From positions 24,565,001 to 24,629,000 of the forward strand of contig NW_024465421.1 of NCBI RefSeq assembly GCF_017591425.1: a DNA stretch of 64,000 nt, given 5' to 3'. How positions within the stretch are numbered: position 1 is the stretch's first letter; each line of letters begins with the position of its first letter. The position numbers and the translations under genes are program-made. The notes under the pieces were generated by a model. That model saw nothing but the letters and a program-made list of their open reading frames with translations, was not told the origin of the DNA and searched no databases. Of this stretch, positions 1-15,307 are shown in pieces. This DNA comes from Ochotona curzoniae. Lineage: Eukaryota; Chordata; Mammalia; Lagomorpha; Ochotonidae.

Positions 1-4960
<4,960 letters not shown>

Positions 4961-5301
4961 GCCAGGTGAGGCCAGGAGACTCCCTTCCCAGCCTGGCCGT
5001 GTGGTGCGCTTAGACCTGCTCCAGGCACTGCCTGTGAGCCACAGGAGCAGCCAGCCAGCTCCCGGCTGCTGGCCCATCCTTGTCCACCACATGCTCCGTT
5101 CCTGCCGGTTCTCCATGGGCTGCACTTGGCCTGGCCCTTAGCGCAGCCCCAAGGCCACAGCAGGCATGGCCAAGCGACATCCTGATCTTGAGGTCACTTT
5201 GCAGGGTTGTGGATCTTGTCTACGGGGACTTCCCAGAGGAGGCCTGGACCACATGCTGACCACCAGGGGGCTCTGGCTGGGGCACAGCAATAGTTTTCTA
5301 C

Positions 5302-5318
5302 AAATAAATCCTTTATTT
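5302..5318. terminator. interdigitated convergent poly(A) signals of NPRL3 and MPG
   Basis: A plus-strand AATAAA (5303-5308, NPRL3) and a minus-strand AATAAA (plus-strand TTTATT, 5312-5317, MPG) form a perfect 7-bp inverted repeat, AAATAAA-tcc-TTTATTT. The two stop codons (4960 and 5342) are only 381 bp apart, and no other hexamer competes in the gap. Confidence 0.8.
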
Positions 5319-5341
5319 GTTCAAAGTCCCATTAAAAAGCC

Positions 5342-7293
5342 TCACTCGGGTGAGCAGGCCCTTTGCTCAGCCATTCTGTCCACCACACTGACCCAGGGGC
5401 TTCCCTGAATGTAGAAGCGCAGGGGCTTCTGGGCCCACTCTCCTGCCTGGCCAATGCCCACCCGGGCTGCTGCCACCACAGTGGGCACTCCAGGCCCAGG
5501 GGTACTGCGCTCCAGCCACAGGGCCTCGTCCCGAGCTAGGTCCCGCTGGTCGAAGCTCTTGTCGATGGCTAGCGCCTGGCACAGCTTGGAGGGGCCACTG
5601 CAGAGCTCACGGTCCTTGAGGGCACGACCAGCGGTGCCTTTGCGGAGGGCACAGCGTAGCTGCCGCATGGCGTCCAGGCCCCCCAGGGGCTCGAGTGCAC
5701 GCAGCAGCACACAGGCGCCGTCCCCTGTGAGGCAGACTGCGTCAGGGTCTGGGTTCCACTGCACATCCAGGCTGGCTTGCAGCAGTCACAGGCGCTAGGT
5801 GGGCTGCCCCTCATGTGGCTGGCTGGCCCTGGCCGCTCCACACAGAACCAAGCACCTCTCTGCTGGCCCCTCCTCTGGGGTCAGGAGAGGGACTGGGCAT
5901 CAAGAACCCACCCCACCTCAACACCTGCTCTGTGCCGCCACCAGGTGCCTGCACCAGGTAGTCACAGGTCTGGCCACTGAACGCATGCCAAACCCTGTTC
6001 CTCTTCCTGACACCTCCCATCTGCTGCAGATGCAGACTGCAGCCCTGCCTGGTCGCCACAGGCTCACCAAGGCCAGAGCCTGACCTGTAGCTGTGTCCTC
6101 CCCAGGGCAGTCAGGACCAGCTGGCCTCCCAGTGTGGGCCCTCCTGTTGCCCCTCCCAGAGCCACCTGCCAGCAGCTCTGAGCTTGGGTGACCCCATGGC
6201 CGTTGCTTCGGGGTTCTGAAGCCCCTGCCTGACACTCACCTTGGCTGGACACGTTCATGCAGCAGTACATGCCGTAGATGATGTAGACATACAGGGTCCC
6301 TGGCCTCATGAACATGCCACGATTGCGGGGGGTCTGCCGGCCACCACGGGAGTGGGCTGCTTCATCCTCAGGCCCCACGTACGCCTCCGTCTCCACGATG
6401 CGGCCACGGAGCTCGGTGCCATCAGCAAGCCGCCGTACAAGGACCTGTGAGTGGTCAGTCCCTGCTCAGGGCAGGGAGGAGCCTCCTGGCTGCCTCTTGT
6501 TGCCAGGGAAACAGGAGCTGTTCAGTGGGCCACAGCCCCACACCTACACAGCACAGCTCTACCCACCGGCTGTGAAGAGCTCCCCCAGGTCAGGGCCCAC
6601 GGTGCACTGCCAGCTCACATAGCAGTGATCACCGCCTGGGCCAGCCCCGTGGTACAGCAAGCAGGTCAAGCTGTCCCAGGTCCCTCCCTGCCAGGCATGT
6701 GGAAGGTCCAGCACCCCCATCTCTGTCGGTCTCCCTGTCAGCTACATAAATCTGGTTCCCATACCTGACCCAGAAACGCCCGTGCCAGGGAGACGGCTGG
6801 CTGGTTGAAGAACTCTGTCCCCAGTCTGGCAGGACTGTCCTTTGAGCTCATGAAATAGATGCTGCGCTGGGGCCCGGGGATGTGGAGAGCCTCAGCCAGC
6901 GGCCTCTGCTGCAGCTCGGCGCGCCCCTCGGCCCCCTCGGCCGGCCTCTGCTGCAGCTCGGCGCGCCCCTCGGCCCCCTCGGCCGGCCTCTGCTGCAGCT
7001 CGGCGCGCCCCTCGGCCAGCCGCCGCTTCTTGCGCCCTACCTTCTGGGACAGCTGCAGGGGCAGAGAGCAAAAGGAAGCATTGGGCACGGACGCCGTGGC
7101 GGGGCCAGGGAGCCGCGTGCGGACCTGGGGAAGGGTCCGTGGGCAGCCTCTCGGCCAGGCTCCGGGAACTGGAGGCCCGTCGGGCCGGTGTCGGCGGCGC
7201 CCCGGGAGCCATGGCCGCCCTGAGAGCCCCAAATGCCCCCGGAGCCCCGGGAGCCCCGGCAACGCTCACCCGCGCCCCGCCGCGCGCCCCCAT
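5342..7293 (-). CDS. MPG: MPG, 3-methyladenine (N-methylpurine) DNA glycosylase
   Basis: Minus-strand exons at 7293-7270, 7052-6765, 6444-6240 and 5724-5342 join in phase to 299 codons (human about 298). The enzyme flips out alkylated or deaminated purines such as 3-methyladenine and hypoxanthine and cuts the N-glycosidic bond, starting base excision repair in the nucleus. The AAG-family core is clear: SIYF, then [15 protein letters not shown] with its catalytic glutamate, then [15 protein letters not shown] and the C-terminal [15 protein letters not shown] chose the ATG at 7293 because it gives a short MGARGGAR leader that splices in phase 0 to exon 2, like the short human first exon. Later ATGs at about 7262 and 7212 lie in the intron. 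Exon 2 holds a 42-bp in-frame tandem repeat. The 5' end is in a CpG island shared with the intergenic space towards RHBDF1. Confidence 0.95.
6901..7018 (-). repeat. MPG: in-frame 42-bp tandem repeat inside MPG exon 2
   Basis: Units start at 6901, 6943 and 6985, giving about 2.8 copies. Each encodes a 14-residue block of the type [11 protein letters not shown]. It lies in the disordered N-terminal tail before the catalytic core (SIYF). The units are almost identical, which implies recent duplication or homogenisation. Confidence 0.9.
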
Positions 7294-7480
7294 CCTCTGA
7301 CACCGCCCGCCCGCGCCTGCGCACAAGAACTGCGGAGGGGGCGGGACTATGCGTAGGAAGGCGGGGCCGCGCCTGCGCACAGGAACAGGGGCGGGGCCGA
7401 CAGCACGCCCCGCCCCCGGTGCAGGATGAGAAGGGGCCGGGAGGAGGGCGCCCCCCCTCAGGGCGCACAGACGCCCCTCA
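7080..7480. promoter_or_regulatory. CpG-island promoter of MPG
   Basis: A CpG-dense block covers MPG exon 1 and upstream. Two near-identical 20-bp copies at 7311-7330 and 7367-7386 each contain GCGCCTGCGCAC, which resembles an NRF1 site. GC boxes (ggggcggg) lie at about 7335 and 7390. There is no TATA box at a sensible distance, as usual for housekeeping promoters. Confidence 0.7.
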
Positions 7481-7651
7481 CGCCCCCTGCTGCCCCTCAT
7501 GCCCCTGCCGCCCCTGCCATCCCTGGACCCTCAAGGGGCCGTGTTGGAGGAGACCTTGGGGACGTGACTTCCTGACCTGTGTGCCTATGCACCTCGGACC
7601 CCTTTGCACCCTTGGCCGCTGGGCCTGGCCTGCCACCCCTTCTTCAGCAGT

Positions 7652-8010
7652 TGTGGCCCTGGAGCCCACCCTGGAGCTGGTCCTGGAGCCCTGGAGTCCT
7701 GCCCTGGAGCTGGTCCTGGAGCCCTGGAGTCCTGCCCTGGAGCTGGTCCTGGAGCCCACCCTGGAGCCCTGGAGCCCCCCTGGAGCTGGTCCTGGAGCCC
7801 TGGAGCCCACCCTGGAGCCCTGGAGCCCGCCCTGGAGCTGGTCCTGGAGCCCTGGAGCCTGCCCTGGAGCTGGTCCTGGAGCCCACCCTGGAGCCCTGGA
7901 ACCCCCCCCCCCCCAGCTGGTCCTGGAGCCCTGGAGCCCACCCTGGAGCCCTGGAGCCCACCCTGGAGCTGGTCCTGGAGCCCTGGAGCCTGCCCTGGAG
8001 CCTTGGAGCC
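7652..8010. repeat. minisatellite upstream of MPG
   Basis: About 350 bp are built from the modules ggagccctggagcccacc and ctggagctggtcct in mixed order, with a C9-10 run near 7903. All frames stay open across it, so the ORFs here are compositional artefacts. It lies between the MPG and RHBDF1 promoters. Confidence 0.9.
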
Positions 8011-9940
8011 TGCCTTCACACCTGCCCTCCCAGCTCCATGGGCCTCTCAAGCACTTCCTGGGAAGGAGGAGCAGGCGCCGGCTGGAGGTGGCCCAGCTGT
8101 GTGTGTGGTGGGGGGTGGCGCTGTGTCCCAAATCCAGGATCCAGGCCCCTTCTTACTCCTCCACAGACTCGGTGGGGGTAGGGCAGGGAGGGGTGCTGTG
8201 TGTGTTTATTGATTTCGCAAGTAGAGTTAGGGGAGGAGTCTGCGTGGGTCACCCCAGGACCCCCACTTTTCCAGATGTTCTTGCACAATCTCTGCACCCC
8301 CCCAACTTCCTGGTTTGTGGGAGGAGGTGCCCACCGCAGCCTGCAAATGGGCATCCCACCCTGAGACCACGGCCTGCCTGGCCGGGAGAAGGAGGAGCTG
8401 GGATCGCACCAGGGGGAGCCACTTCCGGCTTGTGGGTGGGGCTGAAGCTGGAGCACAGAGGCAAGGCCCTGAGTGGCCTGGGTCTGCTGGCCTCAAAGCC
8501 CGGGATTCAGCCTCAGTCCAGCTGGCCGCTGCCCAACGAGAGACCTCTCCACCAGACGTAACCACCTCTGCCCCCTCTCTCCTCTCCTGCAGGGGCTGAG
8601 CTGCCCGTGCCCCAGCCCTTAGGGGACCCTGGGCCATGGGAAGAGGGCAGCTGTTTCTGAAATAGCCTGTGACTTCAGGCCTCCGGCCAGCCAGACTCAC
8701 TTCTGCCTCCTCTGCAGGCTGCCAAGGGCTGGTCGCCCATCCCTGCATCTCTGCTCCCCAGGCAGGCCCAGCTGGTTCTCATCTCTCTCCGGCTGGCCGT
8801 GAGGGCCCTCCTGGGGAAAGGGGGCCTCCTGGTCAGCGCCCCCACCCTCTGGTGTCCTGAGTGGAGTTCACAAGTCCCTGGCTGAGCCGGATAGATGCTC
8901 GTCCTCAGCCTGGGCCTACACCCCAGCTCCCAGCTCCCAGCATGCGAGGCAAGTGCACCCCCATTTACTTGGGGTGGCTGGAGGAGGAGGGGATTACCGT
9001 GTAAGTGTCTCTCACCCACAAGAGTAGGTGATGGGAGAGGACAGCAGTGTGGCTGCTCACCTGGCTGGGAAGGAGGAGCAGGCGCCGGACTGCTCAACGG
9101 ACTCGGCTGGGGTATACCGAGTGTACCAATGGCAGTGTTGGCTACAGCAGCTGCCCCAGCAGGCAGCCTGGGTGGCTGAGTTGCTGGGTGTAGCCCACCT
9201 TCCCCAATGGGGACGGGGACAAAGGCTGGGGTGCATTGGATCTGGTGCCACCTGGCAGTGTGCATGGCAGGGAGGACCCACTGACATCAGCCAGCCAGCT
9301 GTGGCTGGCTTTGCAGACAGGACATGGCCACTGACCCTGGCTGCCCAGGCTGGGGCTCCAGGGCCTGGCAGGGGCTATGAGCCTGTCCTATGGCTGAGAA
9401 TCTGGGCCAGAGGGCGGGGGCGTCCCGAGTGTGAGCTTCCCTCTCGCCTAGAGTCCAGGACTCCCTACCCCTCTGTGTGGCTCCCAGGGCAGCCCCTGGG
9501 GCAGGCACTGCCCTATCCTGTGACACAGCTGAAGGTCTGAGTGCAGCAAGTGGACAGCCTCCTTCGGCCAGGCCCACCGCTGTGCTTCTGATGGCCATTG
9601 CATGCGGCTGCCTCTTTGGGGGTCAGCAGCTCAGTTCTGGCAGGGCTGGTGCTCCTAGCCCCTGAGGATGTGTTGGGATTGCCAGGGCCTGGAGAGCACC
9701 CCGTGCAGCGTCCAGTGGGACCTGTGGGGAGCAGGGAGATGCTCGGCCACCCGCCCTCCTGGCAGCCCCCACCCATGAATGTCGCAGGGAGCCCTTGCTG
9801 GGAGCTGGGAAGAGGCACCCAGGCGGGCGTGCACAGTTGCGTCCCTAAGCAGGTGCTAGCGTGCAGCTTGCCGGACACAGGCGTGGGACATGTGGGCCCG
9901 TGTGTGGCCCAGGGCCAGGAGCGTGCACACACTGCCAACC
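8011..9940. other. MPG-RHBDF1 intergenic spacer
   Basis: This is GC-rich single-copy DNA. I see no exon with supported splice sites and no young SINE. Short G-rich tracts are the only structure noticed. Confidence 0.6.
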
Positions 9941-10520
9941 CCGTCCTCCCCGCTGCCGCCGAGCAAAGGCAGGATGAGGCCAGGACTCACTGTGGCCCAG
10001 CAGACGCCGAGCAGCTCAGGGCGAGCGCTCCCGGCGCGCCGAAGCCTCAGGTGTCCTGGTGGCTGCGCTCGGCGCCCGCGCAGCCCAGCGGCCTTCCCGG
10101 AGGAGGCGGCGCGCATTCCTGAGCCCTGAGTCAGCGCGGCCCGCCCCCGGCGCGCACGCCCCTCGCCATGGCATTCCCGGGCGGGCGGGGACTCGGGCGC
10201 CCTCCCGGCCAGCGGCGCAGCCCCTCCCCGGCTCTGGCGGCGGCGGTGAGTGAGCGCGTCCAGGGCGCTCCGGGCCGGCTCAGGCGGCCACACTTTTCTT
10301 CCCGGAGTTTGCCGAGGCGGGCCCAGCCCCCGGGGTCCCCACTCAAAGCTGCAAAAATAGCACGTCCCGGCGGCCGACCCTGCGCGCCGTCCGGAGCCCG
10401 GTGGCCCCGCAGCGTGTTCCGGTGGGTGGGGCCCGGGGGCGCTCCCGGTGGGATGGGCGGGCAGCCGGGCCGTGTCCTCGCCGAGGGCGGCGGGTGGGGC
10501 GGCCCCCGGTAGCCCCCTCT
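9940..10520 (+). promoter_or_regulatory. RHBDF1: CpG island and probable non-coding first exon of RHBDF1
   Basis: The CpG-dense block ends a candidate exon at 10245 with a strong donor (cggcg|gtgagt). This is the best candidate for the RHBDF1 5' UTR exon, because the first coding exon opens with an acceptor two bases before its ATG. A consensus AP-1/MARE-like TGAGTCAGC lies at 10127-10135. The transcription start cannot be placed from sequence alone. Confidence 0.6.
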
Positions 10521-13389
10521 GAGGCAGCTGGGGCTGGGTGGCGGTGGGCAGGGGACTCCTGGGTGGCAGCCTGGGCCTGCGCAGGCCATGCGGGCCAGGG
10601 CGGGAGGCCTCGGCCTGCACTGGGAAAGCCCCCTGCCCCCACTGGGGACTTCCTGTGGAGTCCGGGAGAGGATTCGAGGATGAAACTGGCTTTTCAGGTT
10701 TAGCCCGGCTGGGGCCCAGCGGTCCTGGGCTGGGCTCTGGGCACCCAAGGCTAGGAGGATGCCGGGAGTCCAGCAGCAAGGGGAAGGCTGAGGCCCCTGA
10801 CTGAGTGCCCGGCGGGAGGCAGGGGCCTCCCACTGCAGAGCCCCCTCCTTGGGGTCCCCACATCTCTCCTTCCCACCTTGGTTTAGGGGGACCCTAGGTC
10901 TGTGGGCCTTCCTGCTCTGCGCACAGTGTCTATTGTGACAGCTTGGCTTAGTGGCTCTTCTGCCTGTCCGATGCTTTGGCTGTATTTGGGAGTGTGGGCT
11001 CGTGGCCTGCTGGGGCCTGACAGTCTGCTGCACCCCATGGCCAAAACTCCGGGGTTAGGGGACCTCCTCCTGCTTGCAGGGGAATTCTGCAGTGGGGGCC
11101 AACCAAGGCTGCAAAGACTCAGCAGGCTCTGTGACCTGGATGGTGGCTGGCCTGAGCACCTGTAGGGTGGACACTGAGGCCCTGTCAGGGCCTGTGGCAG
11201 CCTGGGCATCCCTAAGGATCGGGCCATGTACGGACTGGGTCCCCACTGGACCCCAGCCTGGCGTAGTCTGGTCCCACTTGGTGACCCAGATGGACCCCCA
11301 GTCTGTCACCGTTGGGGTACCTGTGCCATGGTCTGTCCACCCTGCCCTCTCACCTACCCCCATCCAGGTCACAGCCTACAGGAATCTGTGCCCTAGGCTT
11401 GGGGCACTCCGCCTGCCACCGTGATTTCCTTGCTGGACCCTGCAGGCCTGGGGGAGGGGCTGAAAAGATGTTGGGGGTACACCATGACAGCCACAGCAGC
11501 CACAGCAGCGGGTGAGCCCTGACCTGGCCCAATGTGAAGCATCACAGCCGGGGGTGGGGAACGCCTTGAGGTTTGCAGTGTTTTCTAGTCACGGCCCTTG
11601 CCGAACTCCACATGATTTACAAGGACTGGATACGGGCTTCCAGACAGCTGGAGATCCCTTCTCTCCAGGGGGGCTGGGAATCCAGCCTCTGGCTCATGGT
11701 CAAACAGGAGCCTGAAGGTCTGAGACCAGGGTACCCGTGGGGACGCTAGAGCAGCCGGTTCCCCCAGGGGCCAGGCTCAGGACACACCTGCACAGGTGGC
11801 CCAGATGGGGGCTAGGCAGGTGAGAGGGCAGGGCGGACAGTGATGCAGGGGTCCCAAGAGTGACAGAGGTCGGGGATCCATCTGGCCACTGGCAGAGCCG
11901 GGCCCCAGTGGTGGCTGTCCTGGCTGTGGGGGTGGCCATCTCTGAGCCCCTCTGCCAGCATGCAGAGTGTGGAGGCAGCTGCTGGTACGTTGAGCTTGGC
12001 CAGCTTGGTCCTGGTTGTTTGCTGCCTCTTGGCTGTGCCTTCCGGGGCCTGGTCCTTGGCAGTGTATGGATCTCAGACTGCCTGCTGCTCAGCCTCCAGT
12101 CATGCCTGCTCGGGGGCGACCTATTCCCATTGCTATCAGTGTCTGTGGGACACCCCAGCCTTTCTGCCATTGTGTGGGTGCCTGGTGATTCCCTCAGCTG
12201 TGGTTAATCTGGAGTTAACCACACGCGCTATAGCCCAGGTGTTCACCACCTTCTCTGCCCCAAGGCCAGCATGAAGCTTCTCCAGGGAGGAGCTGGAGTT
12301 GGGACCGGCATGCCAGGCCCGCCTGTGGGCAGGGCAGCTTCCGCAGGACCTCTGCCATCCCAGTCTGTCCTGGCTCAGGGCTGCTGCACCCAGTCCCCTT
12401 CCTGTGCTGGCGTTTCCAGTGTTTGGTCTCCTGGTGGTGCTGGGCCGGGGACCCGCTGATGTGTTTGGAGCTGCCATAAGCACTCTGGCCTCCATTCCAA
12501 GGGGGCAGCGGCAGGGGTGCTGCTGGGATTTGCCCTCAAGGAACTGTCTGGGAACAAGAGCCCACTGTGTGCTGGCCACGCTGGACACTGGGCTCTGTGT
12601 CCCCTGGGCTGCCCTCCCCCACGCCTGCAGTGGGGGGTCTCTTTGGGCCTCATGAACCCCACTCTCTGGAGGCCAATAGCAGGCTGGGTTGTCACAGAAG
12701 GGGTTTAGGAGTGGGTGGGGGCCTCAGGTGAGCTGGTGTCCTGTGGCCCCTCTGACCTCCCAGCCAAGGGGCTGCTCCTTCCAGAAGCCCCCGTCAGCCT
12801 GTGCTTTCCTAAAACTACTGTCCACTGCAGCGGTTTCTGGGGCAGATGTGTCCTGGGCATGGGGAAGCTAAGGGAACAGGCTTCAGGATATTCTGCTTGG
12901 CTAAGGGAACGCAAGGGAACAGGCAAGAGGCCCCTCCCTGGGCCTGCAGGTTCCTGGGGTGCACCCGTCTCGCTCTCTTTGGAAAGTGTGGGGATAATAA
13001 CAACTCTGCCAGGGGTGTGAGCCACCACGCTGGTGCAAGCTGTGGCCATGCAGTGGAGGCGGCATAACTTGTCCGCTTGGATGGCCGGCATCTGGTCCCT
13101 GGCCTCCTCCAAGTTCCTGTTGGGTACAGCAGCCCTGGGGGATGGGGATCAGATACCCCCCCAGGGTGCACAGGGCACCCCCACAGGCCTGGCATGACTT
13201 GAACGCCCGGTCAGTGTCAGGCTTGGAGGCTGCCCTACCAGCCATCTCTTCTCCACCAACAGCATTTTTTGTAGGTTTTTGGGGTAGCATTGTGGAGTAA
13301 TGGGGTAAAGCCGCCACCTGTGACTGTGGTATCCCGTATGTATGCCCACTGGAGTCTCGGCTGCTTCACTTCAGGTTAGCTTCTTCTTA

Positions 13390-13580
13390 ATGTGACTGGG
13401 AAGAGCAGCGGACTCGGGACCCTTCCCGTGTGGGAGACCTGGAGGAAACTCCTGGCGTCAGTCTGGCCCAGCCCTGGCTCTAGCAGTCATCTGGGGAGTA
13501 AATCAGCGGTTGGAAAAATAGCTGTTTCTCTCTCTTTCCCTCTCTGTAACTCCCGACTTTCAAGCAAACAAATACATTTT
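13390..13580 (+). mobile_element. older C-SINE fragment, plus orientation
   Basis: The 3' half of the element is readable: gggagacctggaggaa, gagtaaatcagcggttgga and a CT-rich end. Its tail was the landing site of the next SINE. Confidence 0.7.
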
Positions 13581-13910
13581 TTTTTAAAGATTTATTTTTT
13601 ATTATTTTTTCATTGGAAAGGCGGATATACAGAGAGGAGAGACAGAGAGGAAGATCTTCCGTCCGATGATTCACTCCCCAGGTGAGCGCAACGGGCCGAT
13701 ACTATGCCGATCCGAAGCCAGGAGCCTCTTGCGGGTCTCCCACGCGGGTGCAGGTTCCCAAAGCTTTGGGCCGTCCTCGACTGCTTTCCCAGGCCACAGG
13801 CAGGGAGCTGGAAGGGAAGTGGGGCTGCTGGGATTAGAACCGGCGCCCATATGGGATCCCGGGCGTGCAAGGCGAGGACCTTTAACCACTTGCGCCACTG
13901 CGCCGGGCCC
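13581..13910 (-). mobile_element. young full-length C-SINE
   Basis: This is the reference copy of the family in this window. Reading the minus strand, the order is a gggcccggcgc head, an A-box region (gcgcaagtggttaaagg), a B-box (GGTTCTAATCCC), a body with gcctgtggcctggga, and an A-rich tail. Flanking 15-bp target-site duplications of the form aaaYaaatacatttt lie at 13566-13580 and 13911-13925 (14/15 identical). Confidence 0.9.
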
Positions 13911-13924
13911 AAATAAATACATTT

Positions 13925-14165
13925 TTATAAAGACTTATTTGCTTGAAGGCAGAACATGGGGTGGGGTGGGCGAGATCCTTTATCCGCTGGCTCATTCCCC
14001 AAATGAGCTCAGCAGCCAAGGCTGGGCCAAGAACTTCACCAGGGACCCCCAAAGGGCCAGGAACCCTACAGTGTCTGGCCACCCTCCATTGCTTGCTGGG
14101 TGCAGCAGCAGAACAGCTGGCACTGAGCTGGCATTCCGATGTGGACTTGCAGGTGGCTGCTTAGC
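13925..14165 (-). mobile_element. old C-SINE remnant
   Basis: Diverged, with gacttatttgcttgaagg at the tail side and gctcattccccaaatgag in the body. The head has decayed. Confidence 0.6.
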
Positions 14166-15307
14166 TGTGGTGTCCGCCTGTAGCGGACAGAGCTGACCGG
14201 TGGCACGTCTTGGCCCTGTCCTCTCAGGGCTGCTCTCAGTTCTCAGTAGGGCGCCTTCTGGTTAGTGGCTGTCTGCCTGAGGACTTGAGGCCCAGTATAG
14301 AGACAAGGTGGCCTTGGGCCTGAACCTGCATGCATGCTCCATGGGTTGGGCCTGAATCCTAACCCTGGCTGAGAGCTGCCTGCAGCTGGCTGACGAGAGG
14401 CACACAGTCAGAGGAGGCTGACTGTGTGGAGGGCAGGACCGCTGGGAACTGTGGTCAGTGTCCCTGGCCTTTGCCTGCTGATGCTGCCTCAATTTCCCTT
14501 TGTCTCAGCCGTGGAGGGGAAGCGGTGCCTGAGGCCTCTGGGGTTGGTTTTGCTGTCTGCACTGCTCTCCCAGGCTCTGGCCTCAGCCTGTGGTGTCTGT
14601 GTCCTACATGGAGCAGGTATACAGATGGGCCACAAAGGGGAAGGGCTTGCTGTGGAGGCCATGGCTCATGTGACTTGACGCAGCAGTGGTGGCCCCAGTC
14701 CAACAATGGCCTCTGCTGTGTGGTCCTTCTGCTAGGTGCTCACCGGGAGTCCTCTGAGGGGCGCTGCAGAGCAGCCTTGGTGTCCACAGCTGCAGGTAAC
14801 ATTCCTGCTGGCGGCCTTTCTGTTCCCCCTTTGTGCAGTGTGTGGCGTGGTGGTCCAGAGGCTGAGGTTTGCCTTAAGAACAGAATGGTTAAGCTCTGAG
14901 CTCACAGGCTCCGGAGTCACCTCATCCCCAGCATGCACCCATCACCTGCCTTTCAGTGACTGAGTCTCGTGATCTGAAATGCGGAGGGAGCCTTGGATCT
15001 GAAGTCCCCACCTCTGGGTCTCCTGGCCCCAGGAGCATGGCTGTGAGAGGCAGCCATCCTGCATGCTTTTCACAGGTGCCACTCCCTCACAGGTGTTGTC
15101 GTCTGAAAGCTGAAGAAGGGAGAAGCTTGTGTCCCCAGCACTGCTGGACCACCTCGCCACAGCTCTGGGACTTTCGGGATGAGTGGGACAGACTCCGGGT
15201 GTGGGTGCAGCTGTGCCGCGGGATTCTGCCCCTGGGAGCCCTAAGCAGCCAGCTCCCCTGCAGGGTTGGTGCGCCCTGACACTCCCTTCGGCCCCCGGCC
15301 CGCAGCC

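Larger units (their letters stand above)
10246..15305 (+). other. RHBDF1: RHBDF1 intron 1 (inferred)
   Basis: Five kilobases run between the candidate 5' UTR donor and the acceptor at 15304-15305. Nothing coding is supported. The block at about 13390-14165 holds three SINE copies; the rest is unique GC-rich sequence. Confidence 0.55.

Noticed and set aside
7210..7262. Later ATG codons as the MPG start
   Set aside because: They lie downstream of the exon 1 donor (gtgagc at 7269-7264) and would require retaining the intron. The ATG at 7291-7293 splices in phase 0.
7233..8561. 442-codon plus-strand ORF across the MPG upstream region
   Set aside because: It spans the MPG CpG island and the ggagccctgg minisatellite; overlapping frames are equally open.
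9856..11033. Two overlapping 300-codon minus ORFs over the RHBDF1 CpG island
   Set aside because: CpG-rich composition suppresses stop codons. Pro/Gly/Arg-rich, no motif, no splice support.
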